This document shows, piece after piece, positions 11,810-24,093 of a DNA stretch of 64,000 nucleotides. The stretch covers positions 89,051,025 to 89,115,024 of the forward strand of contig CM043958.1 in the NCBI GenBank assembly GCA_014529385.2, written 5' to 3'. Position 1 is the first letter of the stretch. The number at the start of each line of letters is the position of its first letter. Origin of the DNA: Adiantum capillus-veneris. Lineage: Eukaryota; Streptophyta; Polypodiopsida; Polypodiales; Pteridaceae. The position numbers were made by a program, and so were the translations under genes. Under the pieces are notes generated by a model. It was not told the origin of the DNA. It did no database searches and was given only the letters and a program-made list of their open reading frames with translations.

Positions 11810-12076
11810 GTGCCGATTGGGGGGAAGACACTGCCTTGTGGCCACGGAGCTCTCCCCATAGCACAAGATCGGGAGGCAAGGGAAGAGAATGACTCAGAAG
11901 GGGCTGCAGATCTAGCGTCAAAGCATGTAAACATATCAAAGTTTTTCAAGAAGCCTAAACGTCGCCAACCAGCAAATATGCAAGTTCCCCCAAGACAACC
12001 TCATCGGCGTCGGAAAATAGTAAGGGCATTTGTAGAATTTCGGCACTACCAGCAGACCACCGAGCTTTTAATTTGA
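11810..12076 (+). CDS. Basic ORF of unknown function
   Basis: This 88-residue frame has a basic C-terminal half (FKKPKRRQPANMQ, PHRRRKIVRAF). It follows the H3-like ORF on the same strand and may be a further piece of the same element. No domain recognised; there is no independent sign that it is translated. Confidence 0.25.
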   Translation: MPIGGKTLPCGHGALPIAQDREAREENDSEGAADLASKHVNISKFFKKPKRRQPANMQVPPRQPHRRRKIVRAFVEFRHYQQTTELLI

Positions 12077-12198
12077 CGCGCCCCCTTTGAGAGTTGTGTC
12101 TATTGTCTCCAAATTCATTTGGCTTTTTGGATTATCCATGTGTTTTAAGTTTGGTGATTTTGGACATGAAGAGTTAACTTAAATCAAATATTAACTTT

Positions 12199-12365
12199 TT
12201 TTGGTATCCTAGGGGGCATACAAAGCCAGATAATGCAAGAAAAAAAGGGTGGCCACAAGGGCGCACAGATGGCCCATCTAGTAGTTTTGGATGGCTCACC
12301 TGTGCCCTTGTGGCCACCCTTTTATTTGCATTTTCTAGCATTATTTTCCCCCTAGGATACCAAAA
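12199..12365. repeat. Foldback (MITE-like) hairpin unit 1
   Basis: The unit starts TTGGTATCCTAGGGGG and ends with its inverted complement CCCCCTAGGATACCAA. Inside, the arms GGGTGGCCACAAGGGC and its complement face each other around a short loop, giving arms of about 80 bp. It could form a long hairpin RNA or be a non-autonomous DNA transposon. Confidence 0.8.
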
Positions 12366-12545
12366 TGTTAATATTTATTGAAACAAGATGTTTATGCGAC
12401 ATGACACTATAGATTTTTATATTGTCCAATGTGATTTGGTCTTTTGGTGTAGGGAACTATTAAGTTGAGTTGAAGGAAGTGATAATGTGCATGAAAAGTT
12501 AAATTTTAGGTTTATCTCACCATTTTCAGGGTCCTCGAGTGCAAC

Positions 12546-12690
12546 ATGGGCCAAAATATGCAAAAAAAGAGGTGGCCACAAGGGAGCGCAAGAAAGCCAT
12601 CCAAAACTGTTGGATGGGCCATCTGTGCGTCCTTGTGGCCACCTTTGTTTTTGCATTATCTGGCCTTGTCAGCCCCCAGGATACCAAAAA
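12546..12690. repeat. Foldback hairpin unit 2 (tandem copy)
   Basis: A diverged second copy of unit 1, with the inner arms GGTGGCCACAAGG intact and the outer right arm CCCCCAGGATACCAA; the outer left arm is degraded. Sequence following each unit is also similar (TTGAAGG-AGTGAT-ATGTGCAT, near 12470-12492 and 12792-12816), so the repeat unit is about 325 bp and larger than the hairpin. Confidence 0.75.
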
Positions 12691-12819
12691 ATGTTAAGAT
12701 TTAGTGAAAGCAAATCTTTATGCAACATGATAGCATAAAATCCACTTCTTTTCACTCATATGTTTTATGTACTATCCCCAGAATTAAGGTAAGTTGAAGG
12801 GAGTGATCATGTGCATCCC

Positions 12820-14698
12820 ACTTATGTTGAGTTGTTGCTTTAAGCAAAAAAGACACAGCTTGTTGAACACATCACCAATTTCATCAATGTACAAGATTGA
12901 GAGATCACATTGAAAAGAACGTACAAGATAGAGAGGCAATTCAAAGTAAATTTTATTACTTCTAAAAAATTGATTTTACATCATGCATCTGAGGCCATTT
13001 CTTGGCGCCTCTCTTGCGCGTACAGCAACTCCCCAGTCAGGAGGGACTGCGCTATCACCTTAGGGTCACTTGAGCCAACGGAAGCGTGTATCCCTATCTG
13101 GGCAAGCACTTTGTCACGGAAGCCAGTGCCACATGTTGTGCATACAAGGGATCTACGCACTAGGAACACAAGATGCGTGTAAGGTCTCCACCTTTCTAGC
13201 TATCGGGGATGAAATCAAGCTTTAGGAGAAAGCATTGATCAGGCAATCAGGTAAAAACACTATCTCAAAAGCGATAAAAATGGTATTTTTTGAATCTTAA
13301 GCACAACAAACCCCCGACTAAGAATTTTCAAAACTAAATTTCGATAAAAACTGGCATAGTTATGGCCCCTGGAAGTTTACAATGTGGAATAAATTAATTA
13401 AATAAATTCTAAGGTTTTGGTAATCATTACTATAAAATACTTTTATCATAAAATCCCTAGATATTTACAGATAATTGCAAACAGTTCCAAAATTAATCAT
13501 GAAAAGGGTCAGATAATAGCAGAAAATCGATTTTGTGTATCTGGGGGCTGTGTGGGGCAGTAATGAACTTGCCTAGGCTGGAATTAGTAGCACAGGGCAC
13601 TTGTGCAGCTGTAGGGCTGCCTTGAGATGCAAGTTACTGTCATTTCCAGCCTCTGAGTGCCCACAGAAACCAATAAATATGATCCCTTGCTTCACAATTT
13701 CAGGCAGACTCGGAGTCCTGGCCATTTCTCTCTCACCTAGAGAGGACTCTACTCAAAAATCACTAGAGAGCAAAACTCTAGTTGATTATCCACGGATAAG
13801 AAGTCATGGAACCCAAAAGGACCTGAGCAAATCCTACATCTGATGATGAAGACGTAGCTCCAAAACGAACTAGAGTGTCGCACGACGACGAAGCCGGCCT
13901 AGTAGTAGGCCTACGGAGGAGGCGCCAACGCAGCAGCAGATGGTTGATCGGTCCCAGGTGGGTTTTCGTTATTCAATTATGTCTTTAAATAGTTTAAGTT
14001 CTTTTATAAGTTAACATTTCATATGTAAGGAGTGAGTAAGAATCAGAAAAGGAATAATTGATCGAAAACGAAAGATAACTTCCAAGAAACCAATGTGCAT
14101 TGTTTGTAATTAGGAAAGATGTTTATGTTAAGATTGGTTGAATTAGAAAAGATATGATTGATCATCCTTAAGACAGCTTGTCTTAAGACACTTGCAACTC
14201 CTTGGTATATTTTGATGAATAATGATGGCTTTCCAACCACGGATAAGTCGGTTACCCTCATGAACAATGAGTTTCTACTTCGTGTCATGTCTTGATGTTT
14301 CTACATAAGTTAGGATACCATTTTTATCCTAGGAGAGCCGCCCAGTTGTATGGGCAACTGGTTTGGTGTATGGGCACCCCGAACCTTGGGTGGGGGTTTA
14401 TCCACCCCGGGATTTAAAGAAGGAATGGGTGTCGTTTTTTCACCCTTAGGTGGTCTTGAGACAAGAAGAGTATTGGTCATGGTTATTATGGACAATGTTT
14501 TGATTTGACAGTACCCTGTCTTAAGTTTAAAGATGTATGTTTGTTAAAAGAATGCTTTTCAATACTGTCTTTAATACTTGATTGAAGGAATTACTGTGAC
14601 GGAAAATAAAAGAAACCATTATTTTAAATGTTAAAAACAATGTGATAGTAGTTAGAAAATAAAAGAATCATGTGTGAGTACGGGGTGGTAAGTGGGGA
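12820..14698. other. Intergenic, weak coding-like pieces only
   Basis: No gene assigned. A minus frame at 12981-13169 (ending LLYAQERRQEMASDA) and a plus segment at about 13840-13968 that ends in a GTGGGT donor-like site look mildly coding, but neither matches a family I know. Confidence 0.4.
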
Positions 14699-14899
14699 TT
14701 GACTAAGGTTGTCGATCATGGACGGGTGGACCTGATTGGTCAGGTAATTATCCATCCCTACGTGCTACAAACGTTCAGAAAACTTCTTTACTTGGAAGAG
14801 GAGTCCACCAACGGCTGTGCCCTCACATCTGATAGGGTGAAAAAAGCGTTGGTTGAGGATACCTTAGCCGAACTTGTGGAAGTTATAGGCCCGAAATAG
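14699..14899 (+). CDS. Unrecognised ORF or exon
   Basis: A 66-residue frame (LIGQVIIHPYVLQTFRKLL, then VKKALVEDTLAELVEVIG) with a balanced, helical-looking composition unlike random AT-rich translation. It may be an exon of a longer unrecognised plus-strand gene. No function proposed. Confidence 0.3.
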   Translation: MTKVVDHGRVDLIGQVIIHPYVLQTFRKLLYLEEESTNGCALTSDRVKKALVEDTLAELVEVIGPK

Positions 14900-14999
14900 T
14901 TTTGGACTTTAAAAATGTTGTCCCGTTTTCGCTGCGAGACAGGACTAGGTCTTCTTCTAGGGCTATAGACCCAAGCCATTGTCAATGATAAAGGTCTAT

Positions 15000-17992
15000 T
15001 CCTTGGATTTTTCTTGTTTAGAGACTCTGATTTTTATTAGGCCTAGAGACCTGTCAAGGACCCCATCCCAATCTTGGTGACGGCGGGTTGAGGACCTCAC
15101 AATGTGCAATTTGAGCAATGGTGCACAAACACAAAACCTTGCTCGGATCTTTCAATGACCACATCATAAAATGGCCTTGGGAAGTAAATTCATTATGTAC
15201 AATGGCAACGTCGCCAGGGGGGATTTTTCCTAGATAACGTGCAAGGGAAGACTGAGGTCCAAAGCTCGTCCACCCATCCTTGCTGCAAGCTCATCAACCT
15301 CCAAGACGTCCTGTCATAAACCTGTCAAGGTTAAGAAAAAATACGATGAAGGGCAAAAAAATTAACATGGAAATTAGGATAGAGTTTACCTCCTCCTCCT
15401 TGTTGCCCTTTCCACCCAAGTTTATGCTCCCTTGCACCGCACCTACGAGCTTTGGATCATCATAGGGGGGGTTATACAGTGGAGTAGGCAGCCTAGCGGC
15501 CTCAAGCTTGGCTTGTGTGGCCTAAAATTCTTCCTCATCCACGTGCAACTGCTCCGCTGCCAAGACCTTCGCACACACAACTGCAATAGTGTCTGTTTAC
15601 AGAGTCCCCAAGTGGCAAGATCTTGCTTTCAAGGGCATCCGGAGCACTATCTAAGGGAAATTGGGTGCTGGTGCATAGCATGCTCAAACATTCATCCATG
15701 CGCAAACCAAATTCTTTCTTCAAGTCATGCATAAACACGTACTCCTCCCCATCCACTACCACTGAGGAGAAGCGACTGATTTCTTCCTGTGGGATAGCCT
15801 CATCCGTCAGTGGTAGTGGCACTGCACTGTCACTAGGGCCAGCCACAATGATGAATTTCTCAACCACCTCCTGAAGCCCCTAGGATACTCAATCCGAAGT
15901 GCATGTCCTTTCGCTACAAGGTTCATGGGGACAACCTCTTGCTCCCTGGTGTCCTTGATAAAGGACTCAACCTGAAGGTGTGGTAGGCGAAGCTCCTCAA
16001 AATCGGGTTCCTCGCTCACAAAGAAGATGAATGTTGCCAGCCGAGAAAGGTACTCCACCCCCAACTTGCACTTCTTGAGCATTGACACTCTTGGGGCTTG
16101 CTCGTTCAATAAATGGCCTGCGTCGGCGGCAATTTCTTAGAACCATCTCAACCGCTTGGAGAATGGGCGATCACCTTGTGTATGTAGCACAAAAGATTGC
16201 AAGGCACCCAGATCCCTGCATGTGGAGAGATAAATACGTAATATTTTATGATGTGCTCCTCCATGAACGTTGAAATCTCGGCAAAGGCATCCATGTAAAG
16301 GGCAATTGTGGAGTCAAGGTCAGGGAGACAAGTAAAGAAGGTGTGGAGGTCCAACTTCCCTTTCTATTTGGTGTCCTCGAGGAAGAGGATGAAGCGTGAC
16401 AAAAAGGTGGATGTGGGTACCTATGTAGAGGCTGTGGAGGCGTCCATGTCTAGCCTTGGGTGCAGACAGAGAGTGGAGGATCTCAAGTGTTGCAAAAGTG
16501 AAAAGTTTGAATGAATTATGCAAACCCCCTTTTATAATGGTCCCTTTTTTAAAGAAGGCACTTTCCCCAATTTTTTTTAAAAAGGCACTTTCACCAAAAA
16601 TGAACTTTGATCTCAATGTGATAAATTATATTCAAAGTCATAAGCTACCGAAGCAAATCATATTGATTACATCGTGGATTGTTTCCAAAACTGCAAGATA
16701 TAAAAAGCTATAAGAGCGATAATGGTAGTTTCATCCATGCCCCACTCCACCTTGACCTTCAATTTGTCTTCCATTCTCTTCCCAATCTACGGACATTCAT
16801 TACAATCAGTAGCCAATGATCGTCAAACGATGATGTAGTGGAATGATTCTCACCTTGTGACCTTGCAAACAAAATTGTGCTTGTTGAAGGGCCTCAAAAC
16901 CCATAATAGCCAAATGTTCTCGCACATTAGTGAGAGTCCAATGCTTGTTCACTTGGATAGCCTCCAAAGCATCATTGGGCATCCTCAATGTAATGTCAAA
17001 GCTTGCAATAGCGCTGTCTACACTCTGTAAGGGATTCCACATTCCAAACTTGCACATATGAGATTTTAAATAGCGCATCCCAATACATGAAGCTCCAACC
17101 TTACAACAATACCTATCCCCATTGTCATGCCCTTCACAAAACCCCAGTCCTCTTTTAAAATCCTTCCTAATTCCTCATAATGCACATCTTTACATACAAG
17201 AATTGTGGTAGTCTCCACAAATCCAAACTCTTTAAAAATGTGCAAGAAACAATGAATAGGCAAACACCAACTCAAGCCCACAGACCTAGACACTTTAGAG
17301 GATTTCAAAGAGTTTTGGACATGTATTATCATCTTTTGCTTGAAAGATGCTACCGACCACAAATCTGGTTGTGGCCACTCCATACTTAATAAAGAAGATA
17401 CTTTGATGGGTTCAAGCTTTCCAAACTCTTGTTAGAAGTAGACACAATATAGGAGTGAGAATAGAAGAAATTCCTTCTTTGAGCCAGTTTGGTTGGGCAA
17501 AGATGTGTGAAAATTGCTGCTCCAATATCCACATGTATAGCATTGAATGTGCCGGAGGGACTATGTAGTGGATGATCCTCGTGGATGGAAATATGACTAT
17601 AAATGCATGGCAAATCTTAAGTATGAATCCATAAAAACATTACACTGTGATTTCACACCTAGCTTTGTATTCTCAAAACATGTACTTATAATGTGTTGGA
17701 AATCGAGGTGGTTGTTGCAATTGCATGCTTGACATTGAGAAAACATGTTGCACAATGGCTACGGTCCCTTGTCTTTGCGGTTCTTGAAGCCAAGGAGATT
17801 TCCTTTCCAATGATGTTCCAAATCTGCACGATTTTACACATGGTGAGGGCCAATAGCAGATGGTTGCATGCATATCCAAGCACCTTTGGTGAACTCTTGT
17901 ATCACCCACTCATCATGTATACCTCTTGTGTAGTGGCATGCAAGTGCTATGACCTCATCCTTTCGCCGCCTTTGCCGAGTAGAGCTAGCCAT
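15000..17992 (-). pseudogene. Unrecognised minus-strand gene remnant in several blocks
   Basis: Coding-like minus-strand blocks follow one another: 17992-17834 (MASSTRQRRRKDEVIALA), 17909-17673, 17613-17386, 17383-17066 (a long frame with HCFLHIFKEFGFVETTT), 17078-16806 (DALEAIQVNKHWTLTN), 16354-16148 (DLDSTIALYMDAFAEI), 16109-15880 (LSRLATFIFFVSEEPDFEEL), 15867-15600 (EEYVFMHDLKKEFGLRMDE) and a weak tail near 15270-15060. Frames change between blocks, and some changes could be introns. I recognise no domain. Because it lies among transposons it may be another element gene, but it might be a decayed host gene. Confidence 0.35.
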
Positions 17993-17999
17993 GGTTGAA

Positions 18000-18300
18000 C
18001 AAGGAAAATTAAGAGGAGGAGCAGGACCTTGCTTGTTGCTACAATGGAGGTGGGAGAAAGTGAATGACTTTGCTTGGTGTGCCAATGGGAGGTGGTAGTG
18101 ACAAAGGGGGGAAGGAGTGTTGTGGCAATCAAGATAGGAGAAGTGGATAACCCTTGCTTGGTGTGGCAATGGGAGGTGGTAGGGGAGGAGAGAGAAGCTT
18201 CCTTACTGCAGCAATGGAGATGGTGTAGAGAGAGAATATTGGAGTAGAGGGTGAGTGTGATGGTTGCAACCAAGGAGGGTTTGGAAAAGGGGTTCTAGAG
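18000..18300. repeat. Degenerate G-rich direct repeats
   Basis: Two imperfect copies of a segment containing TTGCTTGGTGTG and AATGGGAGGTGGTA occur near 18068-18095 and 18152-18181. They lie just upstream of the minus-strand block that starts at 17992. Confidence 0.5.
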
Positions 18301-18585
18301 AGAGAAAATCAAGTTTTGACCGAGGACTAGTTTTGGGTGGGGCTTTGGATAGTAAAAAATGATGTTTCAAAAGTTTATGAAAAAAATTTGAATTTTAGGG
18401 TTTTTTGGTGCATGTTTTGACTTTTTGAGGTCAAAAAATATTTTTTTGACCATAATATAGGTTTAGGGGGGTTTTAAAAAGATGATTTGAGTTTTGGAAA
18501 TTTTGACAAATTTCAAAATTTTGGGATTTTTTCAAAACTGGATCAAAAAGGAGGGAAGTTGGAGGTTCCATATGGCCCACCACAT

Positions 18586-18604
18586 CCCCCCCCCCCCCCC
18601 CCCC
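18586..18604. repeat. Poly-C tract
   Basis: A run of about 19 C residues inside otherwise AT-rich DNA. Confidence 0.95.
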
Positions 18605-20842
18605 TTCCCCCTTCTCACTAGGTAAGAGGCCATTAAGAAGTGTAAGACTACTTTGTTTCCCTACTTTTTTGAGGGCATAGAGTGTGTCCACCACCCTTCT
18701 CATTGGTTGGCCTCTAATTAACCTTAATCCCAAGGGCCTCTAGAGGGTTCATATTTTTCCTAATGTTTTAAAACCATGATCAAAGCATTTCAGGGCCACT
18801 CCATTTACAGGTAGAAAGTGCTAGGTAGAGACTATGGGAATCACCGACCATTATATCCAAAGAGGAGATTAAAAGACAAAGGATTATCGTGAACATCCTA
18901 AGACATTATATTCATCAGCTTCATCATGCATAACATGAGCCAGAATCCCTCATTCAGGAAGTGCAAAGTAACTACCCAAAGTAATCATCCACCAAACAAT
19001 AAAACCATTAGATCTACTAGTGGTTCGAGTGTAAGTGTGTGTGTAGCTAGATGTAGCATTCATGCACAGATGGAGTGACCAAGTGTGTGTGTGTGTTTTG
19101 GAGTATTAATCTATATACTTTATTCACAACTTGAACCATATGATTCAAAAAGAGAAATTGCAGAGATCAATAAAAGTGGGAACATAGATTTTTTTTGAAA
19201 AATTGTACATTTGAAATGGAATTTTGATGTTTTAATACATCTAAGAAGTAAAAAATGAAGTAGCAGCAGAAGAAGTTCTCCTGCAAGAATGGTGGAATAG
19301 CATTTGAATTCAGAGATAAAAGAAGTCAAAATCCTTACCTGCAACCATCACAAAAAAAAAAAATCATTAGCATTTTTGTTTAGTCATGGAATGCAGGTAT
19401 ATGACTAACCAAACAGTTGTCATCCATGTCCCTCTTATCCATGCGTTCAAATATCTTCAACAAAATATTTTAATTGGATCCGTGTTTACTTATGGCAGCA
19501 AGGAGTAAATCCTCTTGACTTTAGAATGTAATAGACACGGTTTTTTGAGCATAGTAATAGCAAAATTAGATTTTTAACATCCCAATACTTAGCCAAGTAA
19601 AGAGCAAGAAACGAGAATATCCCTCATGGTTAGGAAATACTTATGTTTAGCAAAGTTTTATTAGCTGAGTTTGAAGAAAGAAAACTATTATCTCACATAG
19701 TTTTCAATTTGAAAAACAAAAAACAATCCTTGGATAGTTCTTTTTAATGTTAACATGTATGTCATTCTCAAGAGTTATGCAGAGCCAATGCTTCTATCCT
19801 TTCCACTCTTGAAGTATAGTATTATGCATTTAGTACAAACAATGTCAAGTCTACTAATGTATGCACGTGTGTAAGAGAAATTGGTCAATACCAATTTGCA
19901 CTCCATGTTAAGAAAAACTTAATTAACTAATTTATCACTGCTAGAGATATGCACTTGAATCAATTAGTTTGAGTTCCTCAAAAAGGAAAACTTGAAAAAT
20001 AAAATAAAGTTGTCCACCTGGGAAGAGGAAGAAGAACCCACGGCTTCAGTATCCATCCGTTTCTCTACCATGAGAGTTGGCGTGCAAATAGATTTGTACT
20101 TTTCGGTCTTCAAGATCAAATGATCACCCATACACACCTTTAGAGTGTTTCCTCAATGACTTCAACTGGTGAGGGATGAAAAAGTACTAATTAGGCAGTA
20201 TAAAGGCATTGCATGCTCACAGCTTTTAAGGAGAATTTCACTAGAAATTAACGAAATTTTCCAAGAGATATAACCTCAGTTTGTCGAGTACAGACAATTG
20301 CGCAAGGGATTATTCCAAAGGACAAATAAGTGTGCATGAAATTGGTATAGACACCTTGTGTTGCCAAAGTTGAGGCATTTCACTAAGGGGGAGGCAACAA
20401 ATAACGCATCACAACATACAATAGCATGTAAACAATACAAAAACTGAATGTGAACAATTAGGAATGTGTATGAGGAACCAAGTGAAGTTGATCGCCGCTA
20501 TAAAGCTCATAGCATACAGTGTAATGTCACAATGTGAGCTTGCCTATGGAGGATGAAGCCTCAAGCTCACCATTGTTTTGAGGTTAGGGTTAGAGCACTT
20601 AGAATTAGAGCTAGTTTAGTACTTAGAGCAAAAGTATTAGCTAGAGAATAGACACTATGATAGTAATCTCAAAGTGAAAAGGCTTAATTAGGAAAAAGCC
20701 TCTAAAGTAGGCTTGGTGCTTTACAATCATTGTCTAGAGAGGTTGCACCCTCTTGCTATTGGACCATGTCACATTTATCTCTTCCTAGGTAGCTAGAGGG
20801 CTTTCCCACATGGTGACACAAGTTGGGCTTACCCTTACATAC
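18605..20842. other. AT-rich DNA, nothing recognised
   Basis: No supported gene. Small GTGTGT stretches at about 19034-19042 and 19083-19096 are the only simple repeats. Confidence 0.5.
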
Positions 20843-20843
20843 T

Positions 20844-20922
<79 letters not shown>
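20843..20922. repeat. Compound (TG)n(AG)n microsatellite
   Basis: About 13 TG units pass directly into about 27 AG units. A second short (GT) run lies at 21019-21038. Confidence 0.97.
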
Positions 20923-20924
<2 letters not shown>

Positions 20925-21580
20925 TAAGAAAGAAGCCTAGCCAAAAAACTGTTTTGCTACAGCCTCGGTATTGCAGTTTTGCCAAGCTAACCTCATCGTA
21001 CTTCCAGGTGGAGCCAATATGTGTGTGTGTGTGTGTGTGCACGCGTGCGTGCAAAGGGCACATGCTATTGAAAGTTGTTCCAAAGGCAGTTATCACCTAC
21101 ATGCTAGTCGTAAAAAAAATGCCAAATCTGGCTCAATAACGTAGCTCCAATATAATATATAAAATTTAAAACAAATTTGATTAAAACTCCCGTCATATAG
21201 GGTAATGTTCTTATAATAAAGCTCAAAGCCATGTGTATGGCCAACATTTGGAAGAAACCAAGAGGTCAAACCATTTAAATTTTTTTGTTATGGTGGCACA
21301 ATATGCACTAGGACTCAGGGGTTAGGGGTTTCAAGCCAAGGGCCGCATTCTCATGGTATATCTTTTGCTCGTACAAGTGATGCATTGCATGATGGTGTAC
21401 TTCTCTCTTCTCAACAAGAGGTTGGCAATAAAATTTAAAAACTTGATGCCACCATCATACAAAGGGGAAGTGTGAGAGCGAAACAAGGATTTTGTGGATA
21501 CCTTCCTACATAAATGGAGTGATATCCACTAGCTCCAGCCAACACTAGATGAACAGAAAGGGATAAAGACTAGTCTATTA

Positions 21581-21778
21581 TTGAAGGGCAAGGCTAGTCT
21601 ATTATGTAAGTGGTGGATGAGTATCAAGCCACCCCATAAGCTGACCACGTGGCTAGCCTTTGAAACTACCTTCCGCAAGGAGTTCCTTCTACAAAATGAA
21701 CAGGATATAAATTGTGATTCTCAAGATGAGTGTATGATGGACAAACTCACGGTCATGTACTATAAAAGACAATTATAG
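21581..21778 (+). pseudogene. gypsy remnant: gag fragment
   Basis: A 65-residue frame with W-W-M-S-I-K-P, then TTWLAFETTFRKEFLLQN, matches the Retrotrans_gag pattern of a tryptophan followed by F-x-x-x-F. Upstream and downstream parts are lost to stops. Confidence 0.6.
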
Positions 21779-22329
21779 GGAGATCATTCTGAAATTGGAG
21801 GGTATAAATGAGTTTCACAAAGTGCATGGGTTTATCCATGGGCTATCAAGCCAAGGTGAAAACCCACCACCACAAAGCTAGTAACCTGAATCTATTCATC
21901 ATGCATAAATACATGATGATAATGTGCATAGAAACATCCCAAAAAAAAAAAGAATTAAACACCTGCATCTACATTTGTACCAAAAAAAAGTAAACATCTG
22001 CATCTCGTAAGAAAAGGAGTTTATTCAATGCACCAATGGAGTCCTCAAAGAAAGCCAAGGGTCCTAGAGGACCATTCTCAAACAAAGAGTTTGAGAGAGC
22101 CAAGAAAGAGAAGCTCTGCTTCAATTATCTTGGAAAACATGAAAAAAAAGATTTTTTGAAGGGAAATCCCAAGATAGAAAAGATACAGAGAAAGGGAAAT
22201 GTAAGGTCTTAAATACGGTACAATTACTACCCTTAGATGCCTCTTCTAAGTACTCATCACAGGAGGTCTCTCCTATTGAATCCATGGTTTCATTCAATCT
22301 AGCTATTCCCCATGGATAGAACCAATTTT

Positions 22330-22840
22330 ATTAATTAAGAAAAAGGAAGGCTCTATGTGTATGTGTGTAAACTACAGTGCCTTGAATGACATAACCATGA
22401 AAAACAAGTATCCTTTCCCGAGGGTGGATGAGCTATTTGATCAGTTTAAAGGAGCAGAGTGTTTCTCTAAGATAGATTTACACTCCGGTTAACACTACGT
22501 ATAGGTTGATGCTATCAACAAAGCTATAGGCGTGGTACTCCTACATGAAGGGGGTATGTTGCCTTTGAGAGTAAGAAACTAGATTCCGTTCAGTAGAATT
22601 ATTCTACTTATGAATGCAAACTTTATGCCATTATTCATGCTCTCAAGCATTGGTGACACTATCTATATGGTCCTCAATTTGAGATAGTTTTTTATCATGA
22701 AAGCATCAACTATTTCACAAACAAAAAGACTTGGAGGGACGTAAGGCCCGGTGGCAGAAATCCTTCATGAGTATGACCATAAATTAAGATATTGTAAAGG
22801 CCAGTACAATGTGGTAGCTGATGTCTTGAGTTGCATGCTT
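22330..22840 (+). pseudogene. gypsy remnant: reverse transcriptase joined to RNase H across a deletion
   Basis: Reverse transcriptase is recognisable from [19 protein letters not shown] through FSKIDLHSG (with a stop where a Tyr is expected). The sequence then jumps at about 22505 straight to the RNase H start VDAINKAIGVVLLHEGG. Everything between, including the Y-x-D-D catalytic box, is missing. RNase H continues as YSTYECKLYAIIHALKHW and reaches the NVVAD motif near 22810 with frameshifts. The protein cannot be functional. Confidence 0.75.
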
Positions 22841-23049
22841 GAGATACATGCTCTTGCATTCACAAAAATTCATAGTGACTTTTTCCAATCTCTTTGAGTC
22901 AAGTGTGAGCATTATCAATCGTATTCCAAGGTATGGAGTCATATGACAAAATGAGCTCTCACCAATACTCAAGCCATTGTTCAGGATGACTCTACACAAT
23001 GTTCCACTTTAGCTACTAGTGACTTAAATCAATGGAAAAAATTTCTCCA

Positions 23050-23275
23050 TTGATGAGGGTTACTTACTCCACAAGGGGAGAGTATGTGTACCAATGGACC
23101 ATCACATCAAGCGCCAAATCCTTATGAATGTCATGATAGTCCTTGTGCAGGCCATTCTGGGATACGAAAGACCTATGCACTCATATTTCATCAATTCTAC
23201 TGACCACAATTGCATAAAGACATACAAAGTTATGTAATACACTATCCAAAGTGCCTAGTTAATAAGGCAAAAAGG
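23050..23275 (+). pseudogene. gypsy remnant: integrase zinc-binding domain
   Basis: After a frameshift near 23150 the translation reads AGHSGIRKTYALI, FYWPQLHKDIQSYV and YPKCLVNKAK. This is the usual H-H-C-C integrase N-terminus of gypsy elements. It stops at the junction with copia C. Confidence 0.7.
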
Positions 23276-23285
23276 GACTGAATGG

Positions 23286-23981
23286 TCAAGATGAAGCTGA
23301 AGTAGCAACACAATTAGTGACTGCATAGGCACTAGAAGTATCAAAAGAATTGATGGGGGATATTGCATTGGAAACTGTATATGCACCAGGAATAATAGGA
23401 GAATTGGTACGGGGTACACTTCGTTCTTCTTCTTGCAATGAATTGATGATACCATACAAGGATGGCAGTGGATCTTTCTCCTTTAACACAGTAACAATTT
23501 GATGAAATTTGTCAGGCAAACTTTTTAACAAAACGGCTATGAGATCTTCTTCTAGTACTGGGGCTTCGACATAAACAAGTTGCATTTTAATACTCTTTAG
23601 CCGGTTAACTAAAGATGTAATATTTTCATCAGCACGCATAGCAAGAGAATATAACTCCATCTTTAGACTCATCATTGAATACTGAGTTTAGCACCAAAAA
23701 CCTTGTCTAGCTGTATCCAGGTAGTGTTGGCAGATTGCATGTCATCCAGATAATGAATAAAATCATCTTCAAGAGATGTCAGAATAATACATAATGCTTG
23801 CTCGTCCTTGCATTGTTGCTCGCCAGATAATGCTCTGGTAACCGCACTGGATGTACCTAATTCATCGGTTGATAGCGGCTTGACAACACTCCACAAATTC
23901 TTTCGCATCAGATAGCCCTTCACTTTAATTTGCCAGGTGTGGAAGCCGGATCCGTTAAATTTTATCCACCTTTGAGGCCAT
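23286..23981 (-). pseudogene. copia C: gag fragment (UBN2-type)
   Basis: Minus-strand gag starts at ATG 23981 (MASKVDK), shifts frame near 23955, then reads FHTWQIKVKGYLMRKNLW, the capsid segment EQALCIILTSLEDDF, and after another frame change MELYSLAMRADENIT and LPDKFHQIV. These match copia gag proteins of the UBN2 class. The 5' leader and LTR of this element lie about 28 kb away at 52.3-53.0 kb because a gypsy element inserted into the leader. The downstream part of the polyprotein is absent; the fragment ends next to the gypsy remnant at about 23280. Confidence 0.75.
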
Positions 23982-24093
23982 TTCAATATGCCAAGGATAG
24001 ATTAGTCTTGTTTGCTATGCTTGCAAAGGCAAGTAATGACCATCAACCTTGGTTAATAGAATTTTCAATTACCTTTTAACACATCAGTGGATC

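Larger units (their letters stand above)
21540..23280 (+). mobile_element. Ty3/gypsy remnant with internal deletions
   Basis: Plus-strand pieces of a gypsy polyprotein appear in the expected order: gag (21581-21778), reverse transcriptase N-terminal part (22330-22505), RNase H (22508-22840) and the integrase zinc-binding domain (23050-23275). The end abuts the copia C gag at about 23280. No LTRs are visible. The orientation is opposite to the larger gypsy element next to it, and the sequences differ, so it is a separate insertion. Confidence 0.8.

Noticed and set aside
20756-21096. Minus-strand frames across the TG/AG repeat
   Set aside because: Composed of Leu-Ser and His-Thr repeats from the microsatellite.
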